In this document: piece after piece, positions 1-9,000 of the stretch
Position numbering within the stretch: position 1 is the first letter of the stretch
How the letters are laid out: the number at the start of each line of letters is the position of its first letter
Source of the DNA: Algoriphagus hitonicola
GTDB lineage: Bacteria; Bacteroidota; Bacteroidia; Cytophagales; Cyclobacteriaceae
NCBI RefSeq assembly: GCF_900113375.1
Contig: NZ_FOPC01000003.1
Coordinates: forward strand, 1-64,000
Direction of reading: 5' to 3'
Length of the DNA stretch: 64,000 bases
The notes under the pieces: generated by a model
Database searches by the model: none
The model's input: only the letters and a program-made list of their open reading frames with translations
What the model was told of the DNA's origin: nothing
Position numbers and translations under genes: made by a program

Positions 1-232
1 CTGCTGTTTGAGATTTGAAATTTCGAACTCCTATCGTAGGATTTTTAATCCGAATTAAAATAGATCGCGCCTTCAGCGCTCCTGCTGTCACCTGAACTAT
101 TTTACCCCTGTGAGTGAGACACTCACAGCGGCATAGGCTATGAACCCTCCAAAGGTTTATCGTATGGATTGCCTTATTATTTGAATGAAATTCTATTTTT
201 TGGAAATAGGAGTCCCTTGGAGGGTTTTTTTG
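1..232. repeat. Palindrome-block repeat, copy A
   Basis: Intergenic block built of small hairpins. Bases 1-108 match 2407-2514 almost exactly. Bases 142-232 match 2568-2655. The 109-141 stretch between them differs and carries the perfect hairpin TGTGAGTG-AGA-CACTCACA (109-127). Other modules are TCCTA-TCG-TAGGA, an AGCGC hairpin lost by one base here, and a long inverted pair ACCCTCCAAAGG ... CCCTTGGAGGG at the two ends of the second part. No coding potential was seen. The block begins at or before the window edge, so its left limit is unknown. Confidence 0.85.
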
Positions 233-266
233 TTTTCCGAACCCTTGGAGGGTGTTTTGCTAGGCT

Positions 267-314
267 GTTCGGGATCTGCCGTGGACGGATAGTCTACTCA
301 CAGCGCCGGAATTT
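267..314. repeat. Interspersed repeat, second copy at 2112-2160
   Basis: About 48 bases beginning GTTCGGGATCTGCC match 2112-2160 with scattered changes; both contain the core ACGGATAGT followed by TACTCAC and GGAATTT. The second copy has a hairpin ATCCGT-CGCGT-ACGGAT. It lies just downstream of the serine hydrolase stop. Function unknown; likely a spread non-coding element. Confidence 0.6.
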
Positions 315-339
315 TCTCGGGGAAAGTTGAGAGATTTTA

Positions 340-1443
340 TTAATTAATAATCAAATCAAGCTTCTCCCACACCTCATCATGAAAAGTGATCGGAACCAAG
401 GAGCCATCGGGCGCTTCTCCCATTCTAATCACCACCAGATTTTTACTGGGAACAAATTCTACAAATTGCCCATTTTTACCCATTCCGGCGACTAGGTCTT
501 GGGGAGCATTTTCTGATAGCGAGGTGTTAAAGGAATTGGGAATGCTTGGAAAAATAATGGATTCTTTTCCATTCAGCCACCATAGGTACCCATAAGATGG
601 GTTTAGTGTCTGTGAGGTATTCACCATTTGATTGTAATACTCCAGGTCTGAAAGAACCGCTGTCTCATCCCATTTTCCCTTATTCAGAAGTAAAAGTCCA
701 AATCTCGCCATATCTCTCGCCGTGCTCCAATAGATGGTATTATAGTCTTGCGCTATCCATTGCCCGTTCATACCGATTTTCGATTCCACCTTTAGATCAG
801 TGTATTCATTGTAGTCAGTGTCGGTTGCATTTTCTACGACCCTTCTCAGAAGGGAGTAGGGGGCATTGTGATAAAACCATTGCTGCCCGGCATCCAAACG
901 ATAAGTAAGGCAAGCCGGCAACGTGCAATCAAGTTGGGATACCTCATATTCCAATCCCGTGGTCATTGTAAGTTGATTTTTTACGGTAATCAATTGCTCC
1001 TTTTCGGGTGCCAAACTAGTCCAACCTTCACCTAAGTATACAGAACTGGGATCTTCAATGGAAAGCATCCCCTCCTCTTGGGCAATCCCAACCAAGGTGG
1101 CAGTTAAGGTTTTACCTGCCGAAGCCCAATACCACTGGGAGTTTTTGTTAAATGCAGCCGTTCCGAGTATGTTGTTTCCGAAATATTCTTCCACTACCAG
1201 CTTCCCGTCTTTAAGTATGATAAATGCCCGGGTATGGTTTGTTTCCAAATAATTCAATAGCTCATCCAATTTAGCCGCATCCCAACCTAATTCCATGGGA
1301 GAGATGCTTTCCCATTCGTCAGAATTCAGTGGTGGAAAATAGTTGCTGCTTTCTTGAGGAGGGATATCGATATTTTCATTGTCTCCGTTGGAACATGAGG
1401 TCAAAACCATCAATAAAGTCAAAGCGCTAATCAACGTTTTCAT
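340..1443 (-). CDS. Serine hydrolase lipoprotein, beta-lactamase / class C PBP fold
   Basis: Secreted lipoprotein of the beta-lactamase-related serine hydrolase family (Pfam Beta-lactamase type). The N-terminus is a lipoprotein signal with the lipobox LTSC, making Cys17 the lipidation site. The nucleophile motif S-x-x-K is seen as SAGK at 108-111, the Y-x-N motif as YHN at 191-193, and a late G-K-N-G stretch near 322-325 sits where KTG/HxG is expected. The family often carries GYLWW as here near 285. Members cleave ester or D-amino-acid peptide bonds; the substrate cannot be told from sequence. It stands alone, enclosed by palindrome-block repeats on both sides. A true beta-lactamase activity is possible but not favoured. 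Confidence 0.85.
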   Translation of the reverse strand: MKTLISALTLLMVLTSCSNGDNENIDIPPQESSNYFPPLNSDEWESISPMELGWDAAKLDELLNYLETNHTRAFIILKDGKLVVEEYFGNNILGTAAFNKNSQWYWASAGKTLTATLVGIAQEEGMLSIEDPSSVYLGEGWTSLAPEKEQLITVKNQLTMTTGLEYEVSQLDCTLPACLTYRLDAGQQWFYHNAPYSLLRRVVENATDTDYNEYTDLKVESKIGMNGQWIAQDYNTIYWSTARDMARFGLLLLNKGKWDETAVLSDLEYYNQMVNTSQTLNPSYGYLWWLNGKESIIFPSIPNSFNTSLSENAPQDLVAGMGKNGQFVEFVPSKNLVVIRMGEAPDGSLVPITFHDEVWEKLDLIIN

Positions 1444-1552
1444 GCGGCTTCATATTTACTTCTTTGACATTTTTTAGTGGAAATGGTTTAAATTAAAAAT
1501 GGTTTCCGGCTCCATAAGATCCTCGCTATCGGGAATAATCCGAAAAAAAGAT

Positions 1553-1670
1553 AGCGCCTTGAGCGCAATTGGGTGCACGAAACCTTCAAGGGTTTATCGA
1601 TGGAATTTCTACATAATTGTTTGAAAATCTATCTTTTGTAGATTATAAATCCTTTGGAGGGTTTTTGTCG
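1553..1670. repeat. Palindrome-block repeat, partial copy B
   Basis: Diverged partial copy of the second half of the block at 2540-2655. It holds the hairpin GCGC-CTTGA-GCGC, then AAACCTTCAAGGGTTTATCG and at the far end CCTTTGGAGGG. The order of modules is the same as in the full copy, though the bases between them have drifted. It sits between the start of the serine hydrolase gene and the 91-residue membrane protein gene. The rest of 1444-1743 shows no gene. Confidence 0.7.
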
Positions 1671-1743
1671 ATTGTGTGAATGCGGATATTCTCTGGGCTT
1701 GACAAGCTACTTAGAAGGCCCTGCGATAAACTCAATTCAACAT

Positions 1744-2019
1744 CTAAAAAAAGCTCCCAAAAGTCAAAAGGGCACAAATTGATAACAACAAAAAGCTGAT
1801 AATAAAGAGGGAAGGCCTCGGAGGTTTGATAAGAAAGTTGATTCCTAGGATTAGAAAAATAACTTGCCCCAACAGAAAAGGAATGGTCAACAGTTCGACG
1901 ATAAACCCAATCGCAAATAAGTCAACTTGGAAATAATTGATCAACCAGAGAAGAAAAAAGTAAAAGACAATCATAAAATTGATTAGTGTCAATTTTTTGG
2001 AGCTGAGTATTTTAGCCAT
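1744..2019 (-). CDS. Small hydrophobic membrane protein
   Basis: A 91-residue protein that is mostly hydrophobic, with about three predicted membrane segments (roughly residues 11-29, 34-64 and 70-90) and a lysine-rich N-terminus (AKILSSKK). No family was recognised. Codon use looks normal for the window, and an unbroken hydrophobic profile of this length is unlikely by chance, but the gene lies between repeat blocks and has no partner. It may be real or a relic. Confidence 0.45.
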   Translation of the reverse strand: MAKILSSKKLTLINFMIVFYFFLLWLINYFQVDLFAIGFIVELLTIPFLLGQVIFLILGINFLIKPPRPSLFIISFLLLSICALLTFGSFF

Positions 2020-2111
2020 TTTGGCGGGATTTTTTTAGGAGGTGATACGTAGACCTAAATTCCAGAAAAATTACTTCTAAAACATTATGGTATTTCGTTT
2101 TATAATTCGAT

Positions 2112-2160
2112 GTTGGGGATCCGTCGCGTACGGATAGTTTACTCACCACGGCGGAATTTA
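2112..2160. repeat. Interspersed repeat, second copy of 267-314
   Basis: Matches 267-314 and carries the clean hairpin ATCCGT-CGCGT-ACGGAT, then TAGTTTACTCAC. Any open frame across here (minus strand, 2012-2320) is more easily explained as repeat sequence than as a gene. Confidence 0.55.
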
Positions 2161-2227
2161 TTCCAGAGTGGACATTATCTGGACGGGCCTTGAGATTTGT
2201 GGTTTTTGGAAGGATCGGTGAGCCGTC

Positions 2228-2276
2228 AAAAAAATACCCTAGCTCTGTGCTTGCCTCAGAGATCCGGGTATTTTTA
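2228..2276 (-). terminator. Terminator-like hairpin
   Basis: AAAAATACCC (2230-2239) pairs perfectly with GGGTATTTTT (2266-2275), with an inner pair CTCTG (2243-2247) / CAGAG (2257-2261). On the minus strand the stem is followed by seven T. It could end trpS transcription, although trpS stops about 490 bases upstream. A second perfect hairpin, GTCCTTTTGG-GCTAAG-CCAAAAGGAC, is at 2343-2368. Confidence 0.4.
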
Positions 2277-2406
2277 GATGAGCTTTCCTGCCAAAAAATC
2301 TTTCGGTAGAAAGATAACAAAGCTCAAAGCCTTGGGTTTTTGGTCCTTTTGGGCTAAGCCAAAAGGACAAGAAAAAGAAATCCAAGCGGTATCAGCAGTA
2401 AAACCT

Positions 2407-2655
2407 CTGCTGTTCGAGATTTGAAATTTCGAACTCCTATCGTAGGATTTTTAATCCGAATTAAAATAGATAGCGCCTTCAGCGCTCCTGCTGTCACCTG
2501 AACTATTTTACCCCAAAATTGCATTTTGGGCTATTATCTGTTGCGCCTTCAGCGCAATCCGGTGCTCGAACCCTCCAAGGGTTTATCGTATGGATTGCCT
2601 TATTATTTGAATGAAATTCTATTTTTTGGAAATAGGAATCCCTTGGAGGGTTTTA
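2407..2655. repeat. Palindrome-block repeat, copy C (longest)
   Basis: Contains AGCGC-CTTCA-GCGCT near 2472-2486, then CCCAAAAT-TGC-ATTTTGGG (2512-2530), a ten-base linker, TTGCGC-CTTCA-GCGCAA (2541-2557), and the inverted pair ACCCTCCAAGGG ... CCCTTGGAGGG. Its outer parts equal copy A; the middle differs from copy A by exchange of whole hairpin modules. The region 2020-2764 otherwise holds no gene that can be supported. Confidence 0.85.
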
Positions 2656-2764
2656 TTTGTTTTCCAAATCCCAAAGGATTGTTTTTTTAATGGATGTGAA
2701 AAATGGGGGAACCTTCTTTTCGATTCATAAGAACCCCTGGAGGGTATTTGGAAAGAAATTTACC

Positions 2765-3739
2765 TTACCGAAATCCCAACTTTTCCCGTACCCGATTCAG
2801 AATTTTCTCCCCTTCGATTTTCGCCTTTTCTTCACCCGCAGCCAACTTGGCTTCAATTTCGGCTGGATGAGTCATGTAAAAATCAAAAGCCTTTCGCTCC
2901 TCGGCATACTTCTCCAAAATCAACTCCATAAACTCCTTCTTGGCATGGCCGTAGCCATAATTCCCACCTAGGTATTTTTGGCGCAGTTCGGCTGTTTGAC
3001 TTTCTGACGCAATCAAACTATAGAGTTTAAATACATTGCAGGTATCAGGATCCTTAGGCTCCTCAAGTGGCGTGCTATCGGTGATGATGCTATTGACATT
3101 TTTCTTGAGTTGTTTTTCGGGGAGAAAAATATCAATGTAGTTTCCATAAGACTTGCTCATCTTTTGGCCGTCGGTTCCCGGAATGGTCTTCACCGATTCC
3201 GAAATCCGAGCCTCAGGAATTGTCAAAATATCCTCTTCTACAATCCGGTTGAAAGCCGTTGCTATGTCTCTGGTCATTTCCAAGTGCTGCATCTGATCTT
3301 TACCCACCGGAACCAAATCCGCCGAATAAAGCAAGATATCCGCTGCCATCAGCACAGGATAGGTAAATAGCCCGGCATTGACATCGGACAGACGCTCGGA
3401 TTTATCCTTGAAGCTATGCGCATTGGCCAGCATCGGAAAAGGAGCGAAGCAGTTTAAATACCAGGTTAATTCTGCGACTTCGGGTCGTCTGGACTGACGG
3501 TAGAAAACCGTTTTTTCGATATCCAAGCCAAAGGCCAGCCATGCCGCCGCAACCGCAAGCGTATTTTCTTTGCGGAGTTCTCCATTTTTAGAACTTGTCA
3601 GGGAATGAAAATCCGCAATAAAAATGAATGATTCTTCGGCGTTTTCTTTTGCCAGTTGGATCGCCGGAACGATCGCCCCGAGGATATTTCCCAAATGGGG
3701 TCTGCCGCTACTTTGTATGCCTGTGAGTACTCTTGCCAT
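2765..3739 (-). CDS. trpS: Tryptophanyl-tRNA synthetase
   Basis: Cytoplasmic class I aminoacyl-tRNA synthetase charging tRNA-Trp. The 324-residue length fits the bacterial family. The HIGH signature appears as PHLGN at 14-18 and the KMSKS loop as an exact KMSKS at 193-197. The N-terminus (ARVLTGIQSSGRPHLGN) is typical, so the ATG at 3739 is the start. It is transcribed away from the DUF1573 gene at 3810, with 70 bases between the two starts. No operon partner is seen, and the 3' side runs into repeat DNA. Confidence 0.97.
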   Translation of the reverse strand: MARVLTGIQSSGRPHLGNILGAIVPAIQLAKENAEESFIFIADFHSLTSSKNGELRKENTLAVAAAWLAFGLDIEKTVFYRQSRRPEVAELTWYLNCFAPFPMLANAHSFKDKSERLSDVNAGLFTYPVLMAADILLYSADLVPVGKDQMQHLEMTRDIATAFNRIVEEDILTIPEARISESVKTIPGTDGQKMSKSYGNYIDIFLPEKQLKKNVNSIITDSTPLEEPKDPDTCNVFKLYSLIASESQTAELRQKYLGGNYGYGHAKKEFMELILEKYAEERKAFDFYMTHPAEIEAKLAAGEEKAKIEGEKILNRVREKLGFR

Positions 3740-3809
3740 TGGTCCGATTTTGGCGCAAATTAAGTAAAACAGCCTATAATTCGTTTGGAATTATCCGTTA
3801 TTTGCAGCC

Positions 3810-4901
3810 ATGATGAAGAAAACAAAATCCCTTTTCACCTTTATTCTAAGCATTTTTATGCTTCAATTGAGTATTGCTCAGGAAGTTCCGGTTTCCAAAG
3901 TAGTTTGGGAAGTCAATCGGATCAATCTGGGAACGGTACTGGAGGAATATGGGCCTCAGGTCGCGACATTTCGATTTACCCATACCCAAGATTCACTTTT
4001 TCAAATTGAGCGGATTTGGACTGACTGTGGCTGTACGACGGTGGATTACACCAAGGACAATTTGCAGGTAGGACAGGAGGGTGAGGTCCACGTTTCCTTT
4101 AATCCGAGCACGACTGCGGGATACTTTTCCAAATTGGTCGTGGTCAAAGGGAATCTTCAGGATACACAGGACACTCTTTACATCGAAGGAGTTTCCATTC
4201 CAGCACCCCAAAATCCCGAAACGGATTATCCCGTGCGGAAAGGAGATTTAGGTTTTAGATTGGAGAAAGTCAATATGGGAGAAGTATTTACCCACGAACC
4301 TAAAATCAAAGAGGTAGAGTTTTTCAATTTTGGAGAAAAGAAAATCTATCAAGACAGCCTGAGTTTCTATGCGCCGGACTACATTGGCGTTCGATTAGTG
4401 CAGGATACCGTCCCGCAAAATTCCCGCGGATTGCTTCAGTTTTCCTACAACGGAGCTGAAAAAGGTGACTTGGGCTTTTTTGAGGAAGGCATTTCTTTAT
4501 CCTTTGGGGATTCCCTTCCACAGCAGATCGCAGTGTTGGCCAATGTCTTTGAATATTATCCGCCATTTTCTAAAAACGAGTTGCGGGTCATTCCAAATTT
4601 AAGTATCGGAAATGCTGAAATTGATTTGAGAGAAATTTCCTCGGGTGATATTCAAAATGAATTGGTGACCTTGACCAACAAAGGACAAAAAACCTTGAAA
4701 ATCAAAAAGATACAGGGCAATTGTGACTGTCTAAACTTAGAAATTCCCAAAACGGAGTTGGCACCGGGAGAAAGCATGGAGTTAGAAATTACCTTTGATC
4801 CTGCGGGCAGAAAAGGAATCGATCAGCGGAATATTTTTATTTTCAGCAATGATCCATTAAATCCCGTCCAGTCTATAGTAATCAAGTCCAGAATCAAGTA
4901 A
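3810..4901 (+). CDS. DUF1573 domain protein, exported
   Basis: A 363-residue protein with a signal peptide (hydrophobic core about 9-22, cleavage likely after SIAQ). It shows two DUF1573-type Ig-like modules. The first, about 35-130, has the characteristic DCGCTTVDY near 72-80; the second, about 260-360, has NCDC near 300 and ends with the usual NDPLNP strand. DUF1573 proteins are periplasmic or surface proteins of Bacteroidota of unknown role. A second Met follows the first, so the start may be 3810 or 3813. The next gene starts 25 bases downstream on the same strand, so co-transcription with the secreted phosphoesterase is likely. Confidence 0.85.
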   Translation: MMKKTKSLFTFILSIFMLQLSIAQEVPVSKVVWEVNRINLGTVLEEYGPQVATFRFTHTQDSLFQIERIWTDCGCTTVDYTKDNLQVGQEGEVHVSFNPSTTAGYFSKLVVVKGNLQDTQDTLYIEGVSIPAPQNPETDYPVRKGDLGFRLEKVNMGEVFTHEPKIKEVEFFNFGEKKIYQDSLSFYAPDYIGVRLVQDTVPQNSRGLLQFSYNGAEKGDLGFFEEGISLSFGDSLPQQIAVLANVFEYYPPFSKNELRVIPNLSIGNAEIDLREISSGDIQNELVTLTNKGQKTLKIKKIQGNCDCLNLEIPKTELAPGESMELEITFDPAGRKGIDQRNIFIFSNDPLNPVQSIVIKSRIK

Positions 4902-4926
4902 ATTAGGGCTAGCTAAAGCCCACAAA

Positions 4927-7900
4927 ATGAAACCTAAACAGCTGTTTTTTTTAATGATTCTTCCACTTTTTCTGGGAATGAGTCTCAAGTTGGAGTTGGA
5001 AGAAAGTTTTTTTAGGATAAAACCCTATTTACAGCTCTATGGGGAAGGAAATATCCAAATCACTTGGTTTTCCGATCAAAATGCGGAAAGTCAACTTGTG
5101 GTAAAGAATGCAGAAGGGGCGGTGGTTTGGGAGTCAGCGGTGGATGGGGAAAATGTCCCAGAGATTTATTATACCTCTCAGGAAAAAGCGCAAAGCATTT
5201 CCGATTTGCCTCAGGGCTCTTGGCTTTTTTCCGATCAAACCTTTCGCTATCGAGTCGCTCTTCCCGATCTACCAGCTGGAAAAAATTACAGCTATGAAGT
5301 TACCTTGGGTTCAGAAAAGTTTAGCGCCGACTTTAAAACCAAACCCGATCAAGACTGGGAGAGTTTTCGATTTATCGCGCTTTCGGATAGCGAGACAGAA
5401 CCCGCAGGAAGAGATCGACATCGTCCATGGGGACCGGGAAATCCACTTTTAAGGCCTTTTGGCCTGACTGTACCGGATTTGTGGAAAGAGAAATTCGGCT
5501 TTACCAGTCAAAGTGGAATCGAGGTACCGCATTATATGCTGACAGAAACCCAAGGCTATTCCGAAAATCTAAAGGTGATCAAATCCCGAAATCCTGATTT
5601 TATCGTAATGCCGGGAGACCTCACCCAAGGAGGCGGCTATCAACCGGCTTGGGACGAGTTTTTTAGGCATAATGCGGGAGAATTGGACGAAATACTGACC
5701 CGATTTCCCATTCTTCCTGCTTTGGGTAATTGGGAAAACTATGGAGGAATCAGCGGTGGTTATCAATACAATGAGCGAGGAGAGTTTGCCCCAAAAGTTG
5801 GTAGAACGCGCTTCCATACCTATTTTGAAACACCCGAGGAAGATCCTCTGAAAAAGCACAGGCAAAGCTACTATCGAGTCGATTATGGTCCGGTTACCAT
5901 TCTGACTTTAGACTCGAGCAATGGCACGCCGGATCAGTCGGCAGATGATTTTTCCGAAGAGGAAAAAATATCGGGAAAAGAACTAACCGAACTGGGAACG
6001 GATACCCAGGAAAATTTTACCGCGGCAGAATATCAGTCCAATGGAGGGACGGATTTGTCGGGTTTTGCCCAAGGATCGGATCAATACATTTGGCTGGAAG
6101 CCAATCTGAAGGAAGCTTCGGAATCTGGTCAGTTGATTTTTGTTCAGTACCATCACATCGCATACAGCTCAGGCGAACATGGAGTTCCGCTGAATCATGA
6201 ATTGAATATCGGACAGAGCGGGGTTCCGATGCGAATTCTTAACCAACTTTTGGAGGAGTATGGAGTGATTGCAGTCCTGAGTGGACATGATGAGCTTTTT
6301 GAGCGGAGTGTTGTTGATGAAAATGGAGACGGCAAGAGTATTTTATATTATGACGTGGGAGTCGCCGGAGATGGGATATTTGGTGTAAAAAGAGATTATC
6401 GATCCTCGCCATTTCCCAAGGTGGACTATAATTCATTTAAAGCTTGGACTGCTGACGAAAATTCAGAGGAAATCTGGAATACCGCTGGTACCAACCCCGT
6501 GATTACCGATGGGGGAAAGCATTATGGGCATTTGGAAATCAATGTGACCAAGGTAAAAGATGGAGATAAAACCTTTGCGAGAATAGATTTTACTCCTGTT
6601 TATATTTTTCCCGTGATGAATGATTCGTATGAGCTCCAATCGGTCGAACGAAGAGTGTATAATGATGAATTCAGCGTCATGGTTGAACTGGAAGTGCAGG
6701 AAAGCACAATTGAGCCTTTGTTTAAATCCGCAATTAGAGTCGAATTGGATGAAAATGGAAGGGCCGAGACCAGTCTTCAGGACTACTTAGAAAATGAAGT
6801 TCAGGAAGAATGGGAAGTGGTTTATTCCCGTTCTGAAATCTACACCTGTACAGATCTCTCAGGCACAGAAAATGAGCTGAAGATCACGGACTCCAAAGGA
6901 AATACCTGGACCAAAGTGGTGCTGGTGGAAGTGGTGGATACTATTCCGCCGGATTTTGAAGCTACCAATGCCAATCTTCCATTTGATAAAACGATCGGTA
7001 AGGTGACCTTGTCCCCTGATGATTTTTATATCCGAACGGAATATATCTACGAAAACTGCTTAAATACTTATCCGGTAAGCATCGATTTAAGTAAAACAGA
7101 AATCACTTGTGCTGATTTGAATCCCGATGGGAGCTACGATCCGATTACGGTAGATATTACGCTTACCGATCATTCGGGAAACTCAACAACTAAAACCAGA
7201 ACGGTTGATTTGAATGTTTTTGAGTCCAAAAAAGTCTCGCTTACTGCGCTAAATGAATTGTATGAAGGAGGAGAAGTAGAACTCAAGCTAGGAGAGGAAC
7301 TCGACTATGATGTCTTGTCTTGGTATCGGTATGATCAATTGATTGAAGGAGAAAAAGGAAATTCCCTGATCGTGAAAGAAATAGGGCTTTATGTTGCCGA
7401 GATCCAGTTGAGTAATGGTTGTCAGGTAAAATCTGAAGTCTTGAATTTGGAGCAAAGTGAATTTGATTTTCCTGAGCTGAAAGCTGAGTTTTTACTGGAA
7501 TTGGGAGAGAATGGTAAGGCAGATTTGGGCCCTGAGTCGATTTTTAAAACCTGGCCGTTGGAAAATTCCAATTGGACCGTTTCCCTAAGCCAAAGTCTAT
7601 TTGACTGTACAGATTTGGGAGAAAAGCAACTAGAGGTAACTATCCAAGATGAAAATTCGAATACCTGGACCAGAAACTTTGATTTGGTGATTGCAGATAA
7701 GCTTGCTCCCAAGTTGGTGGTGAAAAATCTGGAAGTCGAATTGGATGTAAGTATCGGAAAGGTTGAGCTAACGAAGGAGTTATTGATTCAGGAGTTTTCG
7801 GATAATTGTGGGCAGGTGGCATTCGGGATTAGTCAAACTGAAGTGACCTGTGAAGATATCGGTAAAGAAGTGGAAATTCGGGTGGTGGCCGAAGATTTTT

Positions 7901-8676
7901 CAGGCAATCGAACCGAAAAGATAGCCGTGGTTACGGTGAAGCGTTTCGAATCAGATCCGATCCAAATTCAGGGGGAATCGATTATTTGTGAAGGGGAAAG
8001 CGCAAGACTTGAAGTCAGTTCCGAAAAGCCATTTGAGGTAGTCCAATGGCGAAGAAATGGGCAAAAAATAGAAGGACAAACCGGTAAGGTTTTGGAAACC
8101 GGAGAACCCGGAGTTTACCAGGCATTGATTCGCTATGAAGGCGCTTGTCTTACTGAAACCAATGATTTTGAAGTCGAGTTTGCCAAATTTCCCGAAGGAG
8201 AAATTGTCCAAGACGGATCAAAATTAGTGGCGCCTGAAGGGGCAAAAAGTTATCAATGGTATCGAAATGGGGAATTGATGGAAGGAGAAACTTCCCAATT
8301 GTTGGAGTTGAACAAAATGGGTAGCTATGAAGTGGAATTGGAAAATGAAGCAGGTTGCAAGAAAAGGTTAAGTGCCATTGAAGTGACTATTTCAGGGTTA
8401 CTATCCAAGCTCGATGTGATCGAGTTGATTCTATATCCCAATCCGGCAAGCCATCGGATTCAGGTGAAGCTTCCAGTCGATTTTGGGGTAGAAATCGTAC
8501 AATTTGAGGTGTTTTCGATGGATGGAAAACGCGTGACTGAGAGCATTTTTTCAAGAAAGGTTAATGATAATGAATTAGAGCTTGAGGTAGAAAAATTGAG
8601 TTCGGGTGTTTACCTCGTTTGGGTTATGGATGTTGAGGGGAGATCGTATTTGGGCAGGTTTAGTAAGGTGGAGTGA
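4927..8676 (+). CDS. Secreted calcineurin-like phosphoesterase with Ig-like repeats and T9SS sorting domain
   Basis: A 1249-residue exported protein. After a signal peptide (about 1-20) comes a purple-acid-phosphatase-like N-terminal beta domain (about 30-140), then a metallophosphoesterase domain (about 145-560) with metal-site motifs SDSE near 153, PGDLTQ near 229, QYHHIAY near 405 and LSGHDE near 450. The expected GNHE is GNWE at 267-270, an unusual change at a metal and catalytic motif. Residues about 600-1160 are beta-sandwich or Ig-like repeats with regular Cys pairs. The last 80 residues begin LYPNPASHRIQV and form a type A T9SS C-terminal sorting domain, so the protein should be exported by type IX secretion and anchored or released at the surface. 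Substrate unknown. Confidence 0.85.
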   Translation: MKPKQLFFLMILPLFLGMSLKLELEESFFRIKPYLQLYGEGNIQITWFSDQNAESQLVVKNAEGAVVWESAVDGENVPEIYYTSQEKAQSISDLPQGSWLFSDQTFRYRVALPDLPAGKNYSYEVTLGSEKFSADFKTKPDQDWESFRFIALSDSETEPAGRDRHRPWGPGNPLLRPFGLTVPDLWKEKFGFTSQSGIEVPHYMLTETQGYSENLKVIKSRNPDFIVMPGDLTQGGGYQPAWDEFFRHNAGELDEILTRFPILPALGNWENYGGISGGYQYNERGEFAPKVGRTRFHTYFETPEEDPLKKHRQSYYRVDYGPVTILTLDSSNGTPDQSADDFSEEEKISGKELTELGTDTQENFTAAEYQSNGGTDLSGFAQGSDQYIWLEANLKEASESGQLIFVQYHHIAYSSGEHGVPLNHELNIGQSGVPMRILNQLLEEYGVIAVLSGHDELFERSVVDENGDGKSILYYDVGVAGDGIFGVKRDYRSSPFPKVDYNSFKAWTADENSEEIWNTAGTNPVITDGGKHYGHLEINVTKVKDGDKTFARIDFTPVYIFPVMNDSYELQSVERRVYNDEFSVMVELEVQESTIEPLFKSAIRVELDENGRAETSLQDYLENEVQEEWEVVYSRSEIYTCTDLSGTENELKITDSKGNTWTKVVLVEVVDTIPPDFEATNANLPFDKTIGKVTLSPDDFYIRTEYIYENCLNTYPVSIDLSKTEITCADLNPDGSYDPITVDITLTDHSGNSTTKTRTVDLNVFESKKVSLTALNELYEGGEVELKLGEELDYDVLSWYRYDQLIEGEKGNSLIVKEIGLYVAEIQLSNGCQVKSEVLNLEQSEFDFPELKAEFLLELGENGKADLGPESIFKTWPLENSNWTVSLSQSLFDCTDLGEKQLEVTIQDENSNTWTRNFDLVIADKLAPKLVVKNLEVELDVSIGKVELTKELLIQEFSDNCGQVAFGISQTEVTCEDIGKEVEIRVVAEDFSGNRTEKIAVVTVKRFESDPIQIQGESIICEGESARLEVSSEKPFEVVQWRRNGQKIEGQTGKVLETGEPGVYQALIRYEGACLTETNDFEVEFAKFPEGEIVQDGSKLVAPEGAKSYQWYRNGELMEGETSQLLELNKMGSYEVELENEAGCKKRLSAIEVTISGLLSKLDVIELILYPNPASHRIQVKLPVDFGVEIVQFEVFSMDGKRVTESIFSRKVNDNELELEVEKLSSGVYLVWVMDVEGRSYLGRFSKVE

Positions 8677-8689
8677 TATATTTTTTATT

Positions 8690-9000
8690 TGAGGGTATAA
8701 GATCGTGCCTTTGGCACTCTTGGTGGATCCAAATTAATTAATCCCAGAATTTTATTCTGGACTGATATATTTCGTACCCTTGGCACTATGATCTTTCTTA
8801 ATTTTTAAGTAGGTTTTTTTTCTGGTCTTATATTGTTAATGCCTTAGGTACCGAATGTATCTCCTTTAGGCTTAATGCAGGGAATTTTATAGACGTAGAC
8901 TATTGTTGAAAAGCGCTGAAAGCGCGCCCCATACCAGCCCTAAATGGAATTTAGGGTTAATAAGAAAAACACACAATCCCGAGCGTTTAAGGCTCGATCT
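8690..9000. repeat. Palindrome block flanking the RAYT gene, left copy
   Basis: Starts GGTATAAGATCGTGCC and runs right up to the stop codon of the transposase gene at 9001. Hairpins: GTGCC-TTT-GGCAC (8705-8717), CCAGAAT-TTT-ATTCTGG (8744-8760), an imperfect GTACC-CTT-GGCAC near 8774, GCGCT-GAA-AGCGC (8913-8925), CCCTAAAT-GGA-ATTTAGGG (8938-8956) and CGAGC ... GCTCG (8980-8996). Nearly the whole block recurs in the same direction at 9527-9957. Most loops are three bases long. Confidence 0.88.

Noticed and set aside
340-1443. True beta-lactamase resistance gene
   Set aside because: Motifs fit the wide serine hydrolase family, and nothing specific points to beta-lactam hydrolysis.
2012-2320. 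102-codon minus-strand frame
   Set aside because: It covers a spread repeat and a terminator hairpin, overlaps the start of the next gene, and its product shows no domain or exported-protein features.
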